From the NCBI GenBank assembly GCA_965369325.1, contig CBDUQI010000003.1, positions 15,138 to 79,137 on the forward strand: a stretch of 64,000 nt of DNA. The letters are read 5' to 3'. Shown here in pieces: positions 51,469-60,683 of this stretch. The DNA comes from CBDUQI01 sp965369325. Lineage in GTDB: Bacteria; Pseudomonadota; Gammaproteobacteria; Steroidobacterales; JBCBZW01. Below the pieces are notes generated by a model that did not search any database, was not told the DNA's origin, and saw nothing but the letters and a program-made list of their open reading frames with translations. The position numbers and the translations under genes are program-made. Position 1 is the first letter of the stretch; every line of letters starts with the position of its first letter.

Positions 51469-52881
51469 CTATAAGCGGACTTCTACGAACGCCTCATCGC
51501 GCAACTGGCGCAGCCAGCGCTCGGTTTCGATTTCTTGTTTTTCGCGGCGAATGGCCAGGAACACTTTATTGCGCTGAACATCGTCGGTGGAGTCGTAGTC
51601 TCGTTTGCCGAGCAACTCGATAATGTGCCAGCCGAATTCCGATCGCACCGGCTCGCTGATGGTGCCGGGGCTTAGCTGCGCCAGTGCCGCTTCAAATGGG
51701 GGCACGAAGGTATCGGGATTGGTCCAGTCCAGGTCGCCGCCGGCGTTGCCCGAGCCGCCGTCTTCGGAATGCTCTTTGGCCAGCGTGGCGAAATCCTCAC
51801 CATCCAGGATGCGCTGGCGCAGAGCTGCTGCCCGCTGGCGTGCCTGTTCGAGCGTGACCACTTCATTGGGTTTGATAAGAATGTGGCGCACGTGCCGCTG
51901 CTGCACGATCACCTTATCAGCGCCGCGCGTCTCCGCCAGTTTGACAATGTGGTACCCGCTGGGGCTTTCGAGCGCCTCGGACACTTGCCCTTCGCTCAGG
52001 CCGATGGCCACATTCACAAACAACGTGGGCATCTCGGAGGTGCGCATCCAGCCCAGGTCACCGCCCGACAAGGCAGTCTGCCCGGCCGAGTAGGCGACCG
52101 CCATGCGCGAGAAGTCCTCGCCGTCGCGCAGACGCTGCACCAGATCGCTGGCCTGATCGCGGGCCTCCGCGATGTCCTCTGCGCGGGCTGAGCTGGGGGT
52201 GGCAATCAGAATGTGCTGCAAGCGGTACTCGATGCTTTCATCACGCCCTTCCTGCTCGCGCATGCGTCGGTCTACCTCGGCTTGCGGAATTTGGATGCGG
52301 GCAGTGACGTCACGCGCGCGTAACTGCTCCAGGATCATCTCCCGGCGCATTTCCTCACGGTACTCGCCGTAGCCGATGCCTTGGGATTCCAGCGCTGCCG
52401 GCAGCTCATTAAATGCGATGTTATTACGTTCGGCGACGGCGGTCAGTGCCCGGTTCAGGGTATCGTCGTCCATGCGGATGCCCAGGCGTTCGGCCCGCTG
52501 TAACTGAATGCGCGCGACAATCAGACGCTCAAGAATCTGCTCTTCGATAATTTCCCGGGCGGGCAGTGGTGTGTTCTGTGCGCGCAACCGGGTAGTAACC
52601 ATCTGTACCTGGCCCTGCAACTCGCTGTGCAGCACTACGCCGTCGTTCACAATGGCAACAATGCGATCAATCAGCACACCGGGCGCGTCGGGCACTTCGG
52701 CCTCTTGGGCCTGCACATTGGCTGCACCGAGCAGCAGCGCCAGCGGCAACAGGGCCCGTACGGCGCGGTGCCGTGCGGCGAGCCCGGCGCGAGGGGCAGC
52801 GGCCGGCTGCCTCCGTGGTTGGGCCAGGGTTGCGGCCCGCGTCATAGTCGCCATAACAGCTTTCATCCGAAGTTCTCTCAT
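51469..52881 (-). CDS. surA: Periplasmic chaperone/peptidyl-prolyl isomerase SurA
   Basis: It has a signal region (ALLPLALLLGAANVQAQ), an N-terminal chaperone domain (DRIVAIVNDGVVLHSEL) and two parvulin domains (around YRLQHILIATP and QRHVRHILIKPN). The C-terminal helix ends YDSTDDVQRNKVFLAIRREKQ. SurA escorts outer-membrane barrel proteins, including LptD, to the BAM complex. The N-terminus has several in-frame ATGs (52881, 52866, 52854, 52845) and the true start is uncertain; the stretch before the signal core is long. It lies 78 bp after lptD. Confidence 0.94.
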   Translation of the reverse strand: MRELRMKAVMATMTRAATLAQPRRQPAAAPRAGLAARHRAVRALLPLALLLGAANVQAQEAEVPDAPGVLIDRIVAIVNDGVVLHSELQGQVQMVTTRLRAQNTPLPAREIIEEQILERLIVARIQLQRAERLGIRMDDDTLNRALTAVAERNNIAFNELPAALESQGIGYGEYREEMRREMILEQLRARDVTARIQIPQAEVDRRMREQEGRDESIEYRLQHILIATPSSARAEDIAEARDQASDLVQRLRDGEDFSRMAVAYSAGQTALSGGDLGWMRTSEMPTLFVNVAIGLSEGQVSEALESPSGYHIVKLAETRGADKVIVQQRHVRHILIKPNEVVTLEQARQRAAALRQRILDGEDFATLAKEHSEDGGSGNAGGDLDWTNPDTFVPPFEAALAQLSPGTISEPVRSEFGWHIIELLGKRDYDSTDDVQRNKVFLAIRREKQEIETERWLRQLRDEAFVEVRL

Positions 52882-52959
52882 AGGTGCGTATTCTAAACCT
52901 TTGTGCGGGCTGGCGGCAGCACCCCAGGCGGGCGCGACGATCTGTTACCTTTCAGAGGT

Positions 52960-55215
52960 TTATAGTTGGCCCGGGTCGGTGCGGTCGGTGAGCCCGTAAC
53001 CTAGGATGCCACGATCGAGCAAGCCCCGTACCGGAGTTCCGACGCCGGTCAGGCCCTTAAGTTCCAGTTGGACGTATATGGCCTGCTCGCTTTCGCCCTC
53101 GCGTGTGCTCACATAACTGCGCGAGACCAGCCGCAGCGCCCAGCAGCAGCTGGAGTAGCGCAGGCCGAGGAACCGCTCGAGCGTCTGGGTTTCGGCCAGC
53201 GAGAAATTCCATCGCCCCACTAGATCCCAGCGTTGGGCGATGGGCAGCGCGAAGGACACATCAGTCTGCTCCAGCTCGCCTCGGCGAAAACGATAGCCCA
53301 GGTTCACGACGCTCTGCGGGCCGGGCCGAAATTGCAGTCGTACCGCCGCTTTCTGGGTGTCGCTGCTGCCAAACTGATAATCAATATCGGCATTCCAGCG
53401 ATCAGACAGGCGCAGGCGGATCTCCGCCAGAAAATCCGAGAACTCGTCGGACTGCTGTGTTTGACCGGGCAGGGTGACGTCGCGATCTTCCAGGTAATAC
53501 ACCTGCCCCAGGGTGGCGTTGAGCAGCTCTTTGTTGTTCTCGGTGTTGATCAGCCGGCTGGTCACCCCGAATGCCAATTGATTGGTATCGCCAATGCGGT
53601 CGGCGCCGACGAAGCGGTTGGGTCGAAACAGCTGCACGAAGTTAAGGTCAGGATCGCCGGTATCAAACACCGGGATGTTGGCCTGATCCCGAAATGGGAT
53701 GTAGCTGTACTGGATGCGCGGCTCTAGGGTGTGCAGTACCCGTTTTGAGCGCCGCAGCGCACGTTCGAAAACAGCGCGGCTATCCAGCGTCACGATTGGC
53801 AGCGTGCGGGTCAGGCTGTCTTCGGTGCCTGCGGTGATGTCATCCAGTTGGTAGCGGGTATGGGTGAGGCTCACGCTGGGGGTGAAGTGCAGGCCGCGCC
53901 CCGACATTGGCAGGCTGATCTGCGGGCTGACGTCGGTGCGGATGCCAGTGGTTCCGTCACTGCGCTCGAAGTTGACCACTTCGGCGTCCAGTTGCAGATT
54001 CAGGCCGCGCCACTGATCGGGCCAGCGTCCCAGCGCCAGCAGCTGAGGCACCCGCTGGTAGGGTCGGTCATCGCGTGCGATGGAGTCATCCAGCGTTTGG
54101 AAGCCCTGGAAGCGGCCAATCAAGTCCCACGCACCGGTGTGCCAGGAGAGATCCACCCGGCGTTCCAGATGGGTGATTCGCGCCGAGCTCAGGCTGGTGC
54201 TCAGGTCCTCCAGGTAACGCCCGTCTGAGGCGCCGCGCACATCGGCCTCCAGGTGCAGGTTTGGCGTCACCGCCGTATGGTGGCGCAGGCCCGCAAAGCG
54301 TCGTTCCTCGCCGGTTTTCTCATCCTCCGACATCAGCTCCAGATCCAGCTGTCCGCGGCTGCGCTCGGACAGGTAGCGAAACTCATTTTTGATCTGAAAG
54401 CCGCGCTCGGACAGCAACCGCGGCGTGATGGTGTTGTCGAGGTTGGGCGAGATGTTTACATAGTAAGGCAGCGCGATGTCGACGCCGGAGCGCTCCGAGG
54501 TGCCCAGATCGGGCGTGAGAAAGCCCGATTTGCGCTTATCGCTGAGCGGAAACGTGAGATAAGGCGCGTACAACACCGGCACGCCCTTAAAGCGGACGCG
54601 CACATTGCGCGCTGAGCCCACCTCAGTTTCGCGGTTTAATTGAATGTTGGGTGCTTCAAGCTGCCAGTCGGTGTTGTCTACCGGACAGGTGGTGTAGGCC
54701 ACGTCCTCCAGCACCGTCACATTCTCGTTCTGGCGGTGGATATGTGCGGCCTCGCCGCGCCCGGCTTCGCCTTTGACCGTAAAGCTGGCAGAACTAAAGT
54801 CGCCGTCGCCTGCTGCCGGGTCGAAGCTTGCCAGGTTGCCGCTTACTTCAATTTGCGGATCGCTGTACTGCACATCGCCCACGGCGCTCAGTTGCTGGGT
54901 TTGCGGATCGTAGCGCAACTCCTGCGAGCTCAAGGTGCGATCGCCGTAGCTAACCTGCACATCGCCCCGCAGCAGTGACTCGCCAGTGGCCATCAGTTCG
55001 GCGCTGCCGGCGGAGATCTTGATCGGCGTGCGGTGCTCCAGCCGTTTGGACAGTTGCAAGCGCAGACGCTCGCCGCTCGGTAGCTCCTGCGCATGTGGTG
55101 CGCGCGGGCTGAGCGCCAACGATACGGCTACCGACAGCGCTAGCCAGCGCGCGGGTGCGCGGCCTTGAGCCGCCTGGTCCGGCGGTACGGTGGTGGCGAT
55201 TGTCGGTTGAGTCAT
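52960..55215 (-). CDS. lptD: LPS-assembly protein LptD
   Basis: After a signal peptide (ALSVAVSLALSPRAPHAQ), the N-terminal beta-jellyroll (ISAGSAELMATGESLLRGDVQVSYGD) is followed by a large barrel domain (KRKSGFLTPDLGTSERSGVDIALPYYVNISPNLD). The protein inserts LPS into the outer leaflet with LptE. ATG 55215 is preferred to the TTG at 55242. Cysteines are TTCP near residue 180 and a CC pair near the C-terminus. The N-terminal cysteine seen in E. coli LptD is absent, so only one of the two inter-domain disulfides can form. Confidence 0.95.
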   Translation of the reverse strand: MTQPTIATTVPPDQAAQGRAPARWLALSVAVSLALSPRAPHAQELPSGERLRLQLSKRLEHRTPIKISAGSAELMATGESLLRGDVQVSYGDRTLSSQELRYDPQTQQLSAVGDVQYSDPQIEVSGNLASFDPAAGDGDFSSASFTVKGEAGRGEAAHIHRQNENVTVLEDVAYTTCPVDNTDWQLEAPNIQLNRETEVGSARNVRVRFKGVPVLYAPYLTFPLSDKRKSGFLTPDLGTSERSGVDIALPYYVNISPNLDNTITPRLLSERGFQIKNEFRYLSERSRGQLDLELMSEDEKTGEERRFAGLRHHTAVTPNLHLEADVRGASDGRYLEDLSTSLSSARITHLERRVDLSWHTGAWDLIGRFQGFQTLDDSIARDDRPYQRVPQLLALGRWPDQWRGLNLQLDAEVVNFERSDGTTGIRTDVSPQISLPMSGRGLHFTPSVSLTHTRYQLDDITAGTEDSLTRTLPIVTLDSRAVFERALRRSKRVLHTLEPRIQYSYIPFRDQANIPVFDTGDPDLNFVQLFRPNRFVGADRIGDTNQLAFGVTSRLINTENNKELLNATLGQVYYLEDRDVTLPGQTQQSDEFSDFLAEIRLRLSDRWNADIDYQFGSSDTQKAAVRLQFRPGPQSVVNLGYRFRRGELEQTDVSFALPIAQRWDLVGRWNFSLAETQTLERFLGLRYSSCCWALRLVSRSYVSTREGESEQAIYVQLELKGLTGVGTPVRGLLDRGILGYGLTDRTDPGQL

Positions 55216-55367
55216 TGAATATGAAGCACAAATGGAGGCCAAAAAAAAAGGCGCCTTATGCGTAAGCCGCCGCTAAAATGGCATAGATCATTGACCGCAT
55301 CAAACCTGGGCGTGGGCGGCTGGTGGAGGAACTACCATATCTTTGAGACAACTGTGGATGGGATCTG

Positions 55368-56423
55368 TTGGGCGTACGCAAAAAAGAACTTGGTGAGTGG
55401 GTGGCCGCCCGGCTGAATAGCGCGCCGGGGGCCCTGGTGCCCGCCTCGTCAGATGCCAGTTTCCGACGGTACTTTCGCTTGCCACATGGCGCCGGGACGC
55501 TGATCGCCATGGACGCGCCACCGCCGCAGGAGGACCTGGCACGTTTTGTCCGGCTGGCGGGCGATCTGGCGGCACTTGGCCTGAATGTGCCGCAGGTCTT
55601 GTTTGCGGATACGGCCCGCGGCTTCGCGCTGATCAGCGATCTGGGTACTGACACCTTTTTGAATGGGCTGGCCGCCAATACCCTGGTAGACGGGCCGCTG
55701 CCCGAGCCGGATTGGCGCACCGGTGAGCGCCCGTCTGGCAACCAGCACGTGTTGTATCCCGCCGCCATCAAGGCCCTGGTCAGGCTGCAGGGTGCCCGTC
55801 GGGCGCAGTTGAGCGGCGTGCCTGACTACGATCGCCCGTTGCTCGCGCAAGAGTTGGGCATCTTCGATGAGTGGTTTCTACGCGCGCATCTGAACATTGT
55901 GCTGAGCGAGTCGGATCGGGCGGCCTGGCGGGCGTTGTGCCAGGTACTGATCGACTCGGCGCTCATCCAGCCGACGGTGCTGGTGCATCGGGATTTTCAC
56001 TCGCGCAATCTGATGCTGAGCCAGCCCTTGCCGGGGCTGTTGGATTTTCAGGACGCGGTATGGGGCCCGGTCACCTACGATCTGGTCTCGCTATTGCGCG
56101 ACTGTTACATCCGCTGGCCGCAGGCGCAGGTGGATGCCTGGCTTGGTGCCTATTTTGAGCAGGCATTGCTCGCCGGCGTGCCGGTGGGTAAGCCTGCGGT
56201 GTTTCGCCAGTGGTTTGATTTGATGGGGGTGCAGCGCCATCTGAAGGCGATTGGTATTTTCGCCCGCCTGCAGCACCGAGATGGCCGGACCGGCTACCTG
56301 GCGGATATCCCGCGTGTACTGCTGTATCTGCAGCACGTCAGCGCCCGCGATGCCAGACTGGGCTGGTTGGCGGAACTGATTCAGCAGCGGGTGCAGCCAG
56401 CGCTGGCGGGGTTGGCGGGTTGA
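55368..56423 (+). CDS. amgK: N-acetylmuramate/N-acetylglucosamine kinase AmgK
   Basis: The aminoglycoside-phosphotransferase fold shows DASFRRYFRLP near the start, the catalytic loop VLVHRDFHSRNLML and metal-binding LLDFQDAVWGPVTYDLVSL. Next to murU and divergent from lptD, as in Pseudomonas, it should phosphorylate MurNAc and GlcNAc at the anomeric carbon for cell-wall recycling. This route bypasses de novo UDP-MurNAc synthesis and is linked to fosfomycin tolerance. It starts at TTG 55368 in a 152-bp divergent promoter gap. The murU start overlaps its stop. Confidence 0.93.
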   Translation: MGVRKKELGEWVAARLNSAPGALVPASSDASFRRYFRLPHGAGTLIAMDAPPPQEDLARFVRLAGDLAALGLNVPQVLFADTARGFALISDLGTDTFLNGLAANTLVDGPLPEPDWRTGERPSGNQHVLYPAAIKALVRLQGARRAQLSGVPDYDRPLLAQELGIFDEWFLRAHLNIVLSESDRAAWRALCQVLIDSALIQPTVLVHRDFHSRNLMLSQPLPGLLDFQDAVWGPVTYDLVSLLRDCYIRWPQAQVDAWLGAYFEQALLAGVPVGKPAVFRQWFDLMGVQRHLKAIGIFARLQHRDGRTGYLADIPRVLLYLQHVSARDARLGWLAELIQQRVQPALAGLAG

Positions 56424-57103
56424 GGGCGATGATATTTGCCGCGGGGCGCGGTGAGCGCATGCGTCCGCTGACGGACCACACCCCCAAGCCGTTGCTTAGG
56501 ATCGGGGAACGCCCACTCATTGACTATCATCTGGCCAACCTGGCAGAGGCCGGCGTTCGTGAATGCGTGATCAATCTGGCTTGGCTCGGCGACCGGATCC
56601 GGGCGCATGTTGGCGACGGCAAGCGCTACGGGCTGAAGGTGTACTACAGCGATGAGGGGGGGCAAGTGCTGGAGACGGGGGGCGGTATTGCCAAAGCGCT
56701 GGCGCAGCTGGGGCCGGATCCGTTTCTGGTGGTGAACGCAGATATCTGGGTACGCTTGGATTACGCTCAGCTCACCCGCGGGCCGGTGCTGGCGGGGCAG
56801 GATCTGGCACATCTGGTGCTGGTCCCCACCCCGGCGTTCAAGCACGTCGGGGATTTTGATCTGCGCGGTGATCGGGTGGTGCAGAGCCCTGGCTTCGCGC
56901 CGTTTACCTTCAGCGGGATCGGCCTGTACCGGCCTCGGATGTTCGAGCAGTCAGTACCCGGTAGCAGTTTTGCGCTGGCACCGCTGCTGTATCAGGCAGC
57001 TCGCGCTGGCAGACTTGGCGGGCGTTTGTTTCGCGGTGATTGGCGCGATATTGGAACCCCTGCGCGGTTGCAGGATCTGAACCGGGCATTGTCCGCCAAG
57101 TGA
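56420..57103 (+). CDS. murU: N-acetylmuramate alpha-1-phosphate uridylyltransferase MurU
   Basis: The nucleotidyltransferase begins MRAMIFAAGRGERMRPLTDHTPKPLL with the pyrophosphorylase loop and has ETGGGIAKAL and VVNADIW with the metal Asp. It makes UDP-MurNAc from MurNAc-1-phosphate and UTP, the step after AmgK. TTG at 56420 overlaps the amgK stop (TTGA) and gives the usual family N-terminus; ATG at 56429 would remove it. The length of 227 residues fits. Confidence 0.93.
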   Translation: MRAMIFAAGRGERMRPLTDHTPKPLLRIGERPLIDYHLANLAEAGVRECVINLAWLGDRIRAHVGDGKRYGLKVYYSDEGGQVLETGGGIAKALAQLGPDPFLVVNADIWVRLDYAQLTRGPVLAGQDLAHLVLVPTPAFKHVGDFDLRGDRVVQSPGFAPFTFSGIGLYRPRMFEQSVPGSSFALAPLLYQAARAGRLGGRLFRGDWRDIGTPARLQDLNRALSAK

Positions 57104-57111
57104 GCAAAGAA

Positions 57112-57138
57112 AAACCGCGCCGAAGCGCGGTTTCCTTT
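57112..57138. terminator. Bidirectional terminator between murU and repeat lipoprotein
   Basis: AAACCGCGC (57112-57120) and GCGCGGTTT (57125-57133) form a 9-bp stem with a 4-nt loop. On the plus strand it is followed by CCTTTTT. On the minus strand the loop is a stable UUCG tetraloop closed by C-G and the stem runs into TTTTTC. It can serve both convergent genes. Confidence 0.9.
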
Positions 57139-57187
57139 TTAACCTTCAACCGTTTGGCCGCGATTGGCCAACCGGGTCCGGCGAGTC

Positions 57188-58348
57188 TTAGAGGCTGACG
57201 CCCAAAGACTTGGCAACTTCCATCGGGATGTAGTTGTCGCCCTGTGCCAGGCCTTTGGCTTTGGCATAGGCATTACTTGCACCCAGAGTCATCACACCGA
57301 TGATGCCGTCCACGGGGCCTTTGTAGTAGCCCTTGTCAGACAGCGAGCTCTGCAGCTGACGAACCGTTGAGTTGGTCAGGTTGACGTCGCACAGCACTTC
57401 ACGCCATTCCAGCAGCTCGTCGGTCACTTTCGCACGCTTGGTGACAGTCTCGTACTCGGCCGGAATCGGAATGCGACGCTCTGACGGCGGCTGGGTCATC
57501 ACAGTGCGGGTAACGGTCTGGTACTCAGCCGGCACCACGATCTCACGGGTGGCAGCAGGCTTGGCCAGCACGCGCTTGGTGATGGTCTTGTACTCAGCCG
57601 GAATGTCGATGGATTCGGTACGCGGCGGGCTTACCAGGACAGTCTTGTTCACTGTCTTGTACGTCGCCGGTACTTCAACCAGACACATGATCTCGCCGGT
57701 GGACTGGTCAACAGAGGTCTGTAACACGCCTGCGCCTGCCCCCAGAGCTGATGAACCACGTTTCCACACGGTGTGCGCCGGTTTGTCCAGAATGCGCTCG
57801 GTTACAGTGTCGTACTTAGCCGGCACTTCAACCAGACGCGAGCTGGCTTCTTTGACCAGAACCGTCTCGGTGACTTCTTCGTAGACCGCAGGCTCGACCA
57901 CCAGCTTGGTGCTGGCATCTTTCACAAGAATGGTCTCATCTGCCGGGCCATAGCTGGCCGGGATAATTTCCACACGCTCTGAGGCTTCACGCTTCAGCAC
58001 GGTTTCGGTGGTGGTGTTGTAGACGGCCGGAATTAGCACACGTGCGTAGCACTCACCCGGCTTCGGGTTCGGCGGAAACAAGCTGCTGTCACCGCCCATG
58101 GCGGGCATGACAGTGGTGCTTGAAGCAGTCGTCTGTGCGCGTTCCAGTTCGGCCAGTGTGTTAGCCAGCTCACGCTCGGTCCGTTCGAGCTCAGAAGAAA
58201 TGCGAGTAATTTCGCTGTTCTTCATCTCGATCATGGACGAGTCGCTGCTTGAGCTACTGGACGTAGAAACAGTATCGGTAGAAGTAGCACAACCTGCGAG
58301 GGCTGCTACGCCGATCCCCAATATAAAAGCTTTTGCCTTAACGGACAT
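57188..58348 (-). CDS. Lipoprotein with eight ~23-residue repeats and peptidoglycan-binding domain
   Basis: The 386-residue product has a lipobox (AALAGC, Cys20), a Ser-rich linker and a coiled coil (EITRISSELERTERELANTLAEL). Eight repeats of about 23 residues follow with the pattern PAxYxTVTxxVLxKxAxxRxVxI. A 28-residue insertion containing Cys lies after repeat four. The C-terminus (RQLQSSLSDKGYYKGPVDGIIG) matches a PG_binding_1 fold. It is probably an outer-membrane lipoprotein reaching into the murein layer. Strong repeat conservation suggests a fibrous or stacked beta structure. It is preceded by a long regulatory gap and ends at a bidirectional terminator. I do not recognise a named family for the repeats. 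Confidence 0.82.
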   Translation of the reverse strand: MSVKAKAFILGIGVAALAGCATSTDTVSTSSSSSSDSSMIEMKNSEITRISSELERTERELANTLAELERAQTTASSTTVMPAMGGDSSLFPPNPKPGECYARVLIPAVYNTTTETVLKREASERVEIIPASYGPADETILVKDASTKLVVEPAVYEEVTETVLVKEASSRLVEVPAKYDTVTERILDKPAHTVWKRGSSALGAGAGVLQTSVDQSTGEIMCLVEVPATYKTVNKTVLVSPPRTESIDIPAEYKTITKRVLAKPAATREIVVPAEYQTVTRTVMTQPPSERRIPIPAEYETVTKRAKVTDELLEWREVLCDVNLTNSTVRQLQSSLSDKGYYKGPVDGIIGVMTLGASNAYAKAKGLAQGDNYIPMEVAKSLGVSL

Positions 58349-58703
58349 TTTGATCTCCCAACAAACAGAACTTCCTGTTGCGAACAGGACTGTAAAGACC
58401 CCCTAGTCCTGACGCAACGCGGTATGGTAAACCAATGTGACGCCATTGTGCACTGCGATTCGCTTACGGGGCGCAAGGGCGTCTCCCCCGATTCAGATTT
58501 TACCATAATCACGGCTGATACGGCCGTAAGTGCTTGAGTTTGAAACGTGGCAGGGTGAAAGGTGAAACTGTGTTGTCGCGCGACATTAATGTCGCTAGGA
58601 GCATGCCTTGGTTAGACCGGCAAGGCGATCGCGCAGTTTCGCCGCGTTATTTGCGCATATCCGGTCGATGCGATCGGACTGAGGCAAAGGCGCCGAATGA
58701 CTA
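58349..58703. promoter_or_regulatory. 355-bp regulatory gap with palindromes between lipoprotein and lipA
   Basis: No gene is convincing here. The clearest element is GCGACATTAATGTCGC at 58580-58595, a perfect 16-bp palindrome, overlapped on its left by the palindrome GTCGCGCGAC (58575-58584). CCTGTT/AACAGG (58374-58388) forms a small hairpin in the lipoprotein leader just upstream of its ribosome site. CCGGTCG/CGATCGG-like dyads lie near 58660-58676. The gap must contain the lipoprotein promoter and the end of the lipA transcript. Confidence 0.5.
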
Positions 58704-59663
58704 CTACAGGGCGCCTGCCGCCTGCTCATCCGCGTGGTAGGACGAGCGCACCAGCGGGCCGCTGGCAACATGGGTAAAGCCCATTTCCTCGCCGGTTCGC
58801 GCCAGCTCAGCGAACTCGTCCGGGTGCATGAACCGCTCCACCGGAAGATGGTGGCGGGAGGGTTGCAGATACTGCCCGACGGTGAGCATGTCGCAGTCGT
58901 GCGCACGCAGGTCGGCCATCACCTCGATAATCTCTTGCACTTCTTCGCCCAGGCCCACCATCAGGCCGGATTTGGTCAGCACTGTCGGGTGCTGCGCCTT
59001 GAAGCGCTTAATCAGGTTAAGTGAATGGGCGTAGTCGGAGCCTGGCCGCGCGCTGCGATACAACCGCGGGATAGTCTCCAAATTGTGATTGAATACATCC
59101 GGTGGGCACTGGCTGAAAATATCCAGCGCTGGATCGATACGCCCGCGAAAGTCCGGCACTAGCACTTCGATGCGGGTATGCGGGCTGGCCTCACGTACGG
59201 CTTCAATACAGGCGATGAAGTGGCCAGCGCCGCCGTCGCGCAGATCGTCCCGGTCGACGGAGGTGATAACCACATAACGCAGCCCCATCGCCTTGATCGT
59301 GCGGGCGAGGTTGGCGGGCTCGTCCTGATCCAGCGGATTTGGGCGTCCGTGGCCGACGTCGCAGAACGGGCAGCGGCGCGTGCACACATCGCCCATGATC
59401 ATGAAGGTGGCAGTGCCTTTGCCGAAGCACTCGGCGATATTAGGGCAGGAGGCCTCCTCGCAGACGGTGTGCAGGTGGTTATCGCGCAGGACTTTTTTTA
59501 GGTCCGTGACGGCTGAGCTAATCGGTGCGCGTACCCGAATCCACTCCGGCTTGCGTAGCGGGCGGGTTGTTGGCTCGATTTTGACCGGGATACGCGCCAT
59601 TTTGTCGGCTGCGCTCATTTTTTTGCCCGGTTCCAGGCGTGTTCTGGGGGGTATCTCGCTCAT
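58704..59663 (-). CDS. lipA: Lipoyl synthase LipA
   Basis: The auxiliary cluster motif CEEASCPNIAEC and the radical-SAM motif CTRRCPFC are both intact, and the C-terminal RSSYHA supplies the conserved serine ligand. LipA inserts two sulfur atoms into octanoyl groups on E2 and GcvH proteins. ATG 59663 gives 319 residues and an N-terminus like E. coli LipA (DKMARIPVKI); the frame extends to 59735 without conserved sequence. lipB lies directly upstream in the same direction. Confidence 0.97.
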   Translation of the reverse strand: MSEIPPRTRLEPGKKMSAADKMARIPVKIEPTTRPLRKPEWIRVRAPISSAVTDLKKVLRDNHLHTVCEEASCPNIAECFGKGTATFMIMGDVCTRRCPFCDVGHGRPNPLDQDEPANLARTIKAMGLRYVVITSVDRDDLRDGGAGHFIACIEAVREASPHTRIEVLVPDFRGRIDPALDIFSQCPPDVFNHNLETIPRLYRSARPGSDYAHSLNLIKRFKAQHPTVLTKSGLMVGLGEEVQEIIEVMADLRAHDCDMLTVGQYLQPSRHHLPVERFMHPDEFAELARTGEEMGFTHVASGPLVRSSYHADEQAAGAL

Positions 59664-59759
59664 AAGGATGCTATCGGTTATTTCATTAGAGGGTATGGGG
59701 GCCGGCGCGTTTAGGCTTGCGCGCGCCGACCGCAAACGTGCTGGCTCTGGTTCAGCCCG

Positions 59760-60419
59760 CTAGGCCGTATTGTAGCCTAGCTGGCTGAGCAGCTGTGCCT
59801 GCAGTGCGTTGGCGACGATGGCAATATCGCCTGGGCCGCCCAGATCTTTGACCTGGGTCACTTTGAGCCCGCGAAACCCGCACGGGTTGATTCGCGAGAA
59901 TGGCTCCAGATCCATATCGACGTTGAATGCCAGCCCGTGATAAGAACAACCGCGGCGTACGCGTAAGCCCACGCTGGCCACCTTGCTATCACCCACATAC
60001 ACGCCAGGCGCGCGCGGCCAGGTTTGAGCCAGGATATCCCAACCGGCCAGGGCAGCAATTACCGATTGCTCCAGCGCCGTGACCAGGGCGCGTATGCCCA
60101 GCTTGTGGCGGCGCAGGTCAATCAGTGGATAGACCACTAACTGGCCAGGCCCGTGATAGGTAACCTGGCCGCCGCGATCAATATCAACCACGGGGATGTC
60201 GCCAGCGCCAAGCAGATGTTCAGGCGCGCCGTTCAGGCCCTGGGTAAATACGGGCGGGTGCTGAAGCAGCCACAGCTCGTCGGGCGTCTGCGCCGTACGC
60301 TCCTGGGTGAACTGTTGCATCCGGCGCCAGATCGGCTCGTATTCGCACAGGCCCAGATGGCGCACCTGCAGGGGGGTGGGCGAGGGTGTTGGTGTTGGGG
60401 ACTTGCTTACAGCGCCCAC
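59760..60419 (-). CDS. lipB: Octanoyl-[ACP]:protein N-octanoyltransferase LipB
   Basis: The signature RGGQVTYHGPGQLVVYPLIDL is present with the catalytic Lys in DSKVASVGLRV and Cys in INPCG. LipB transfers octanoate from acyl carrier protein to lipoyl domains ahead of LipA. The GTG start at 60419 overlaps the end of ybeD (AAGTGGGCGCTGTAA). The 219-residue length is usual, with a Thr/Pro-rich start. Confidence 0.96.
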   Translation of the reverse strand: MGAVSKSPTPTPSPTPLQVRHLGLCEYEPIWRRMQQFTQERTAQTPDELWLLQHPPVFTQGLNGAPEHLLGAGDIPVVDIDRGGQVTYHGPGQLVVYPLIDLRRHKLGIRALVTALEQSVIAALAGWDILAQTWPRAPGVYVGDSKVASVGLRVRRGCSYHGLAFNVDMDLEPFSRINPCGFRGLKVTQVKDLGGPGDIAIVANALQAQLLSQLGYNTA

Positions 60420-60667
60420 TTGACACTCTCGTGCTGTTCCAGCTGCGCGTATGCCGCCTCCAGTTGCTCGCGGGTTTCGGCCCGAACGCCCACCGTGATG
60501 GCGCTGTAGTTGCCTTTGCGGCTCGCGCGCACGCGCAGGCTGTCGCGGTCAACGCGTGGAAAATGGCTTTCGAGGATGCTCAATATCTGCTCGGTCAGTT
60601 GCGCTTGGCCGGCGGCGACAATCTTGATCGCGAAATCGACTGGGAACTTCAGTTGCTCGTCTATCAT
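60407..60667 (-). CDS. YbeD/DUF493 family protein
   Basis: The ATG at 60667 follows GGGAGG by about eight bases, gives 86 residues (E. coli YbeD has 87), and starts MIDEQLKFPVDFAIK. The frame extends eight residues further upstream to 60691, but those codons are occupied by the ribosome site and the end of dacA. The small ACT-like protein contains GNYSAITVGVRAETREQLEAAY. It is generally found between dacA and lipB; its function is not settled, possibly regulatory. Confidence 0.93.
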   Translation of the reverse strand: MIDEQLKFPVDFAIKIVAAGQAQLTEQILSILESHFPRVDRDSLRVRASRKGNYSAITVGVRAETREQLEAAYAQLEQHESVKWAL

Positions 60668-60683
60668 CACTTGTGCCTCCCGC

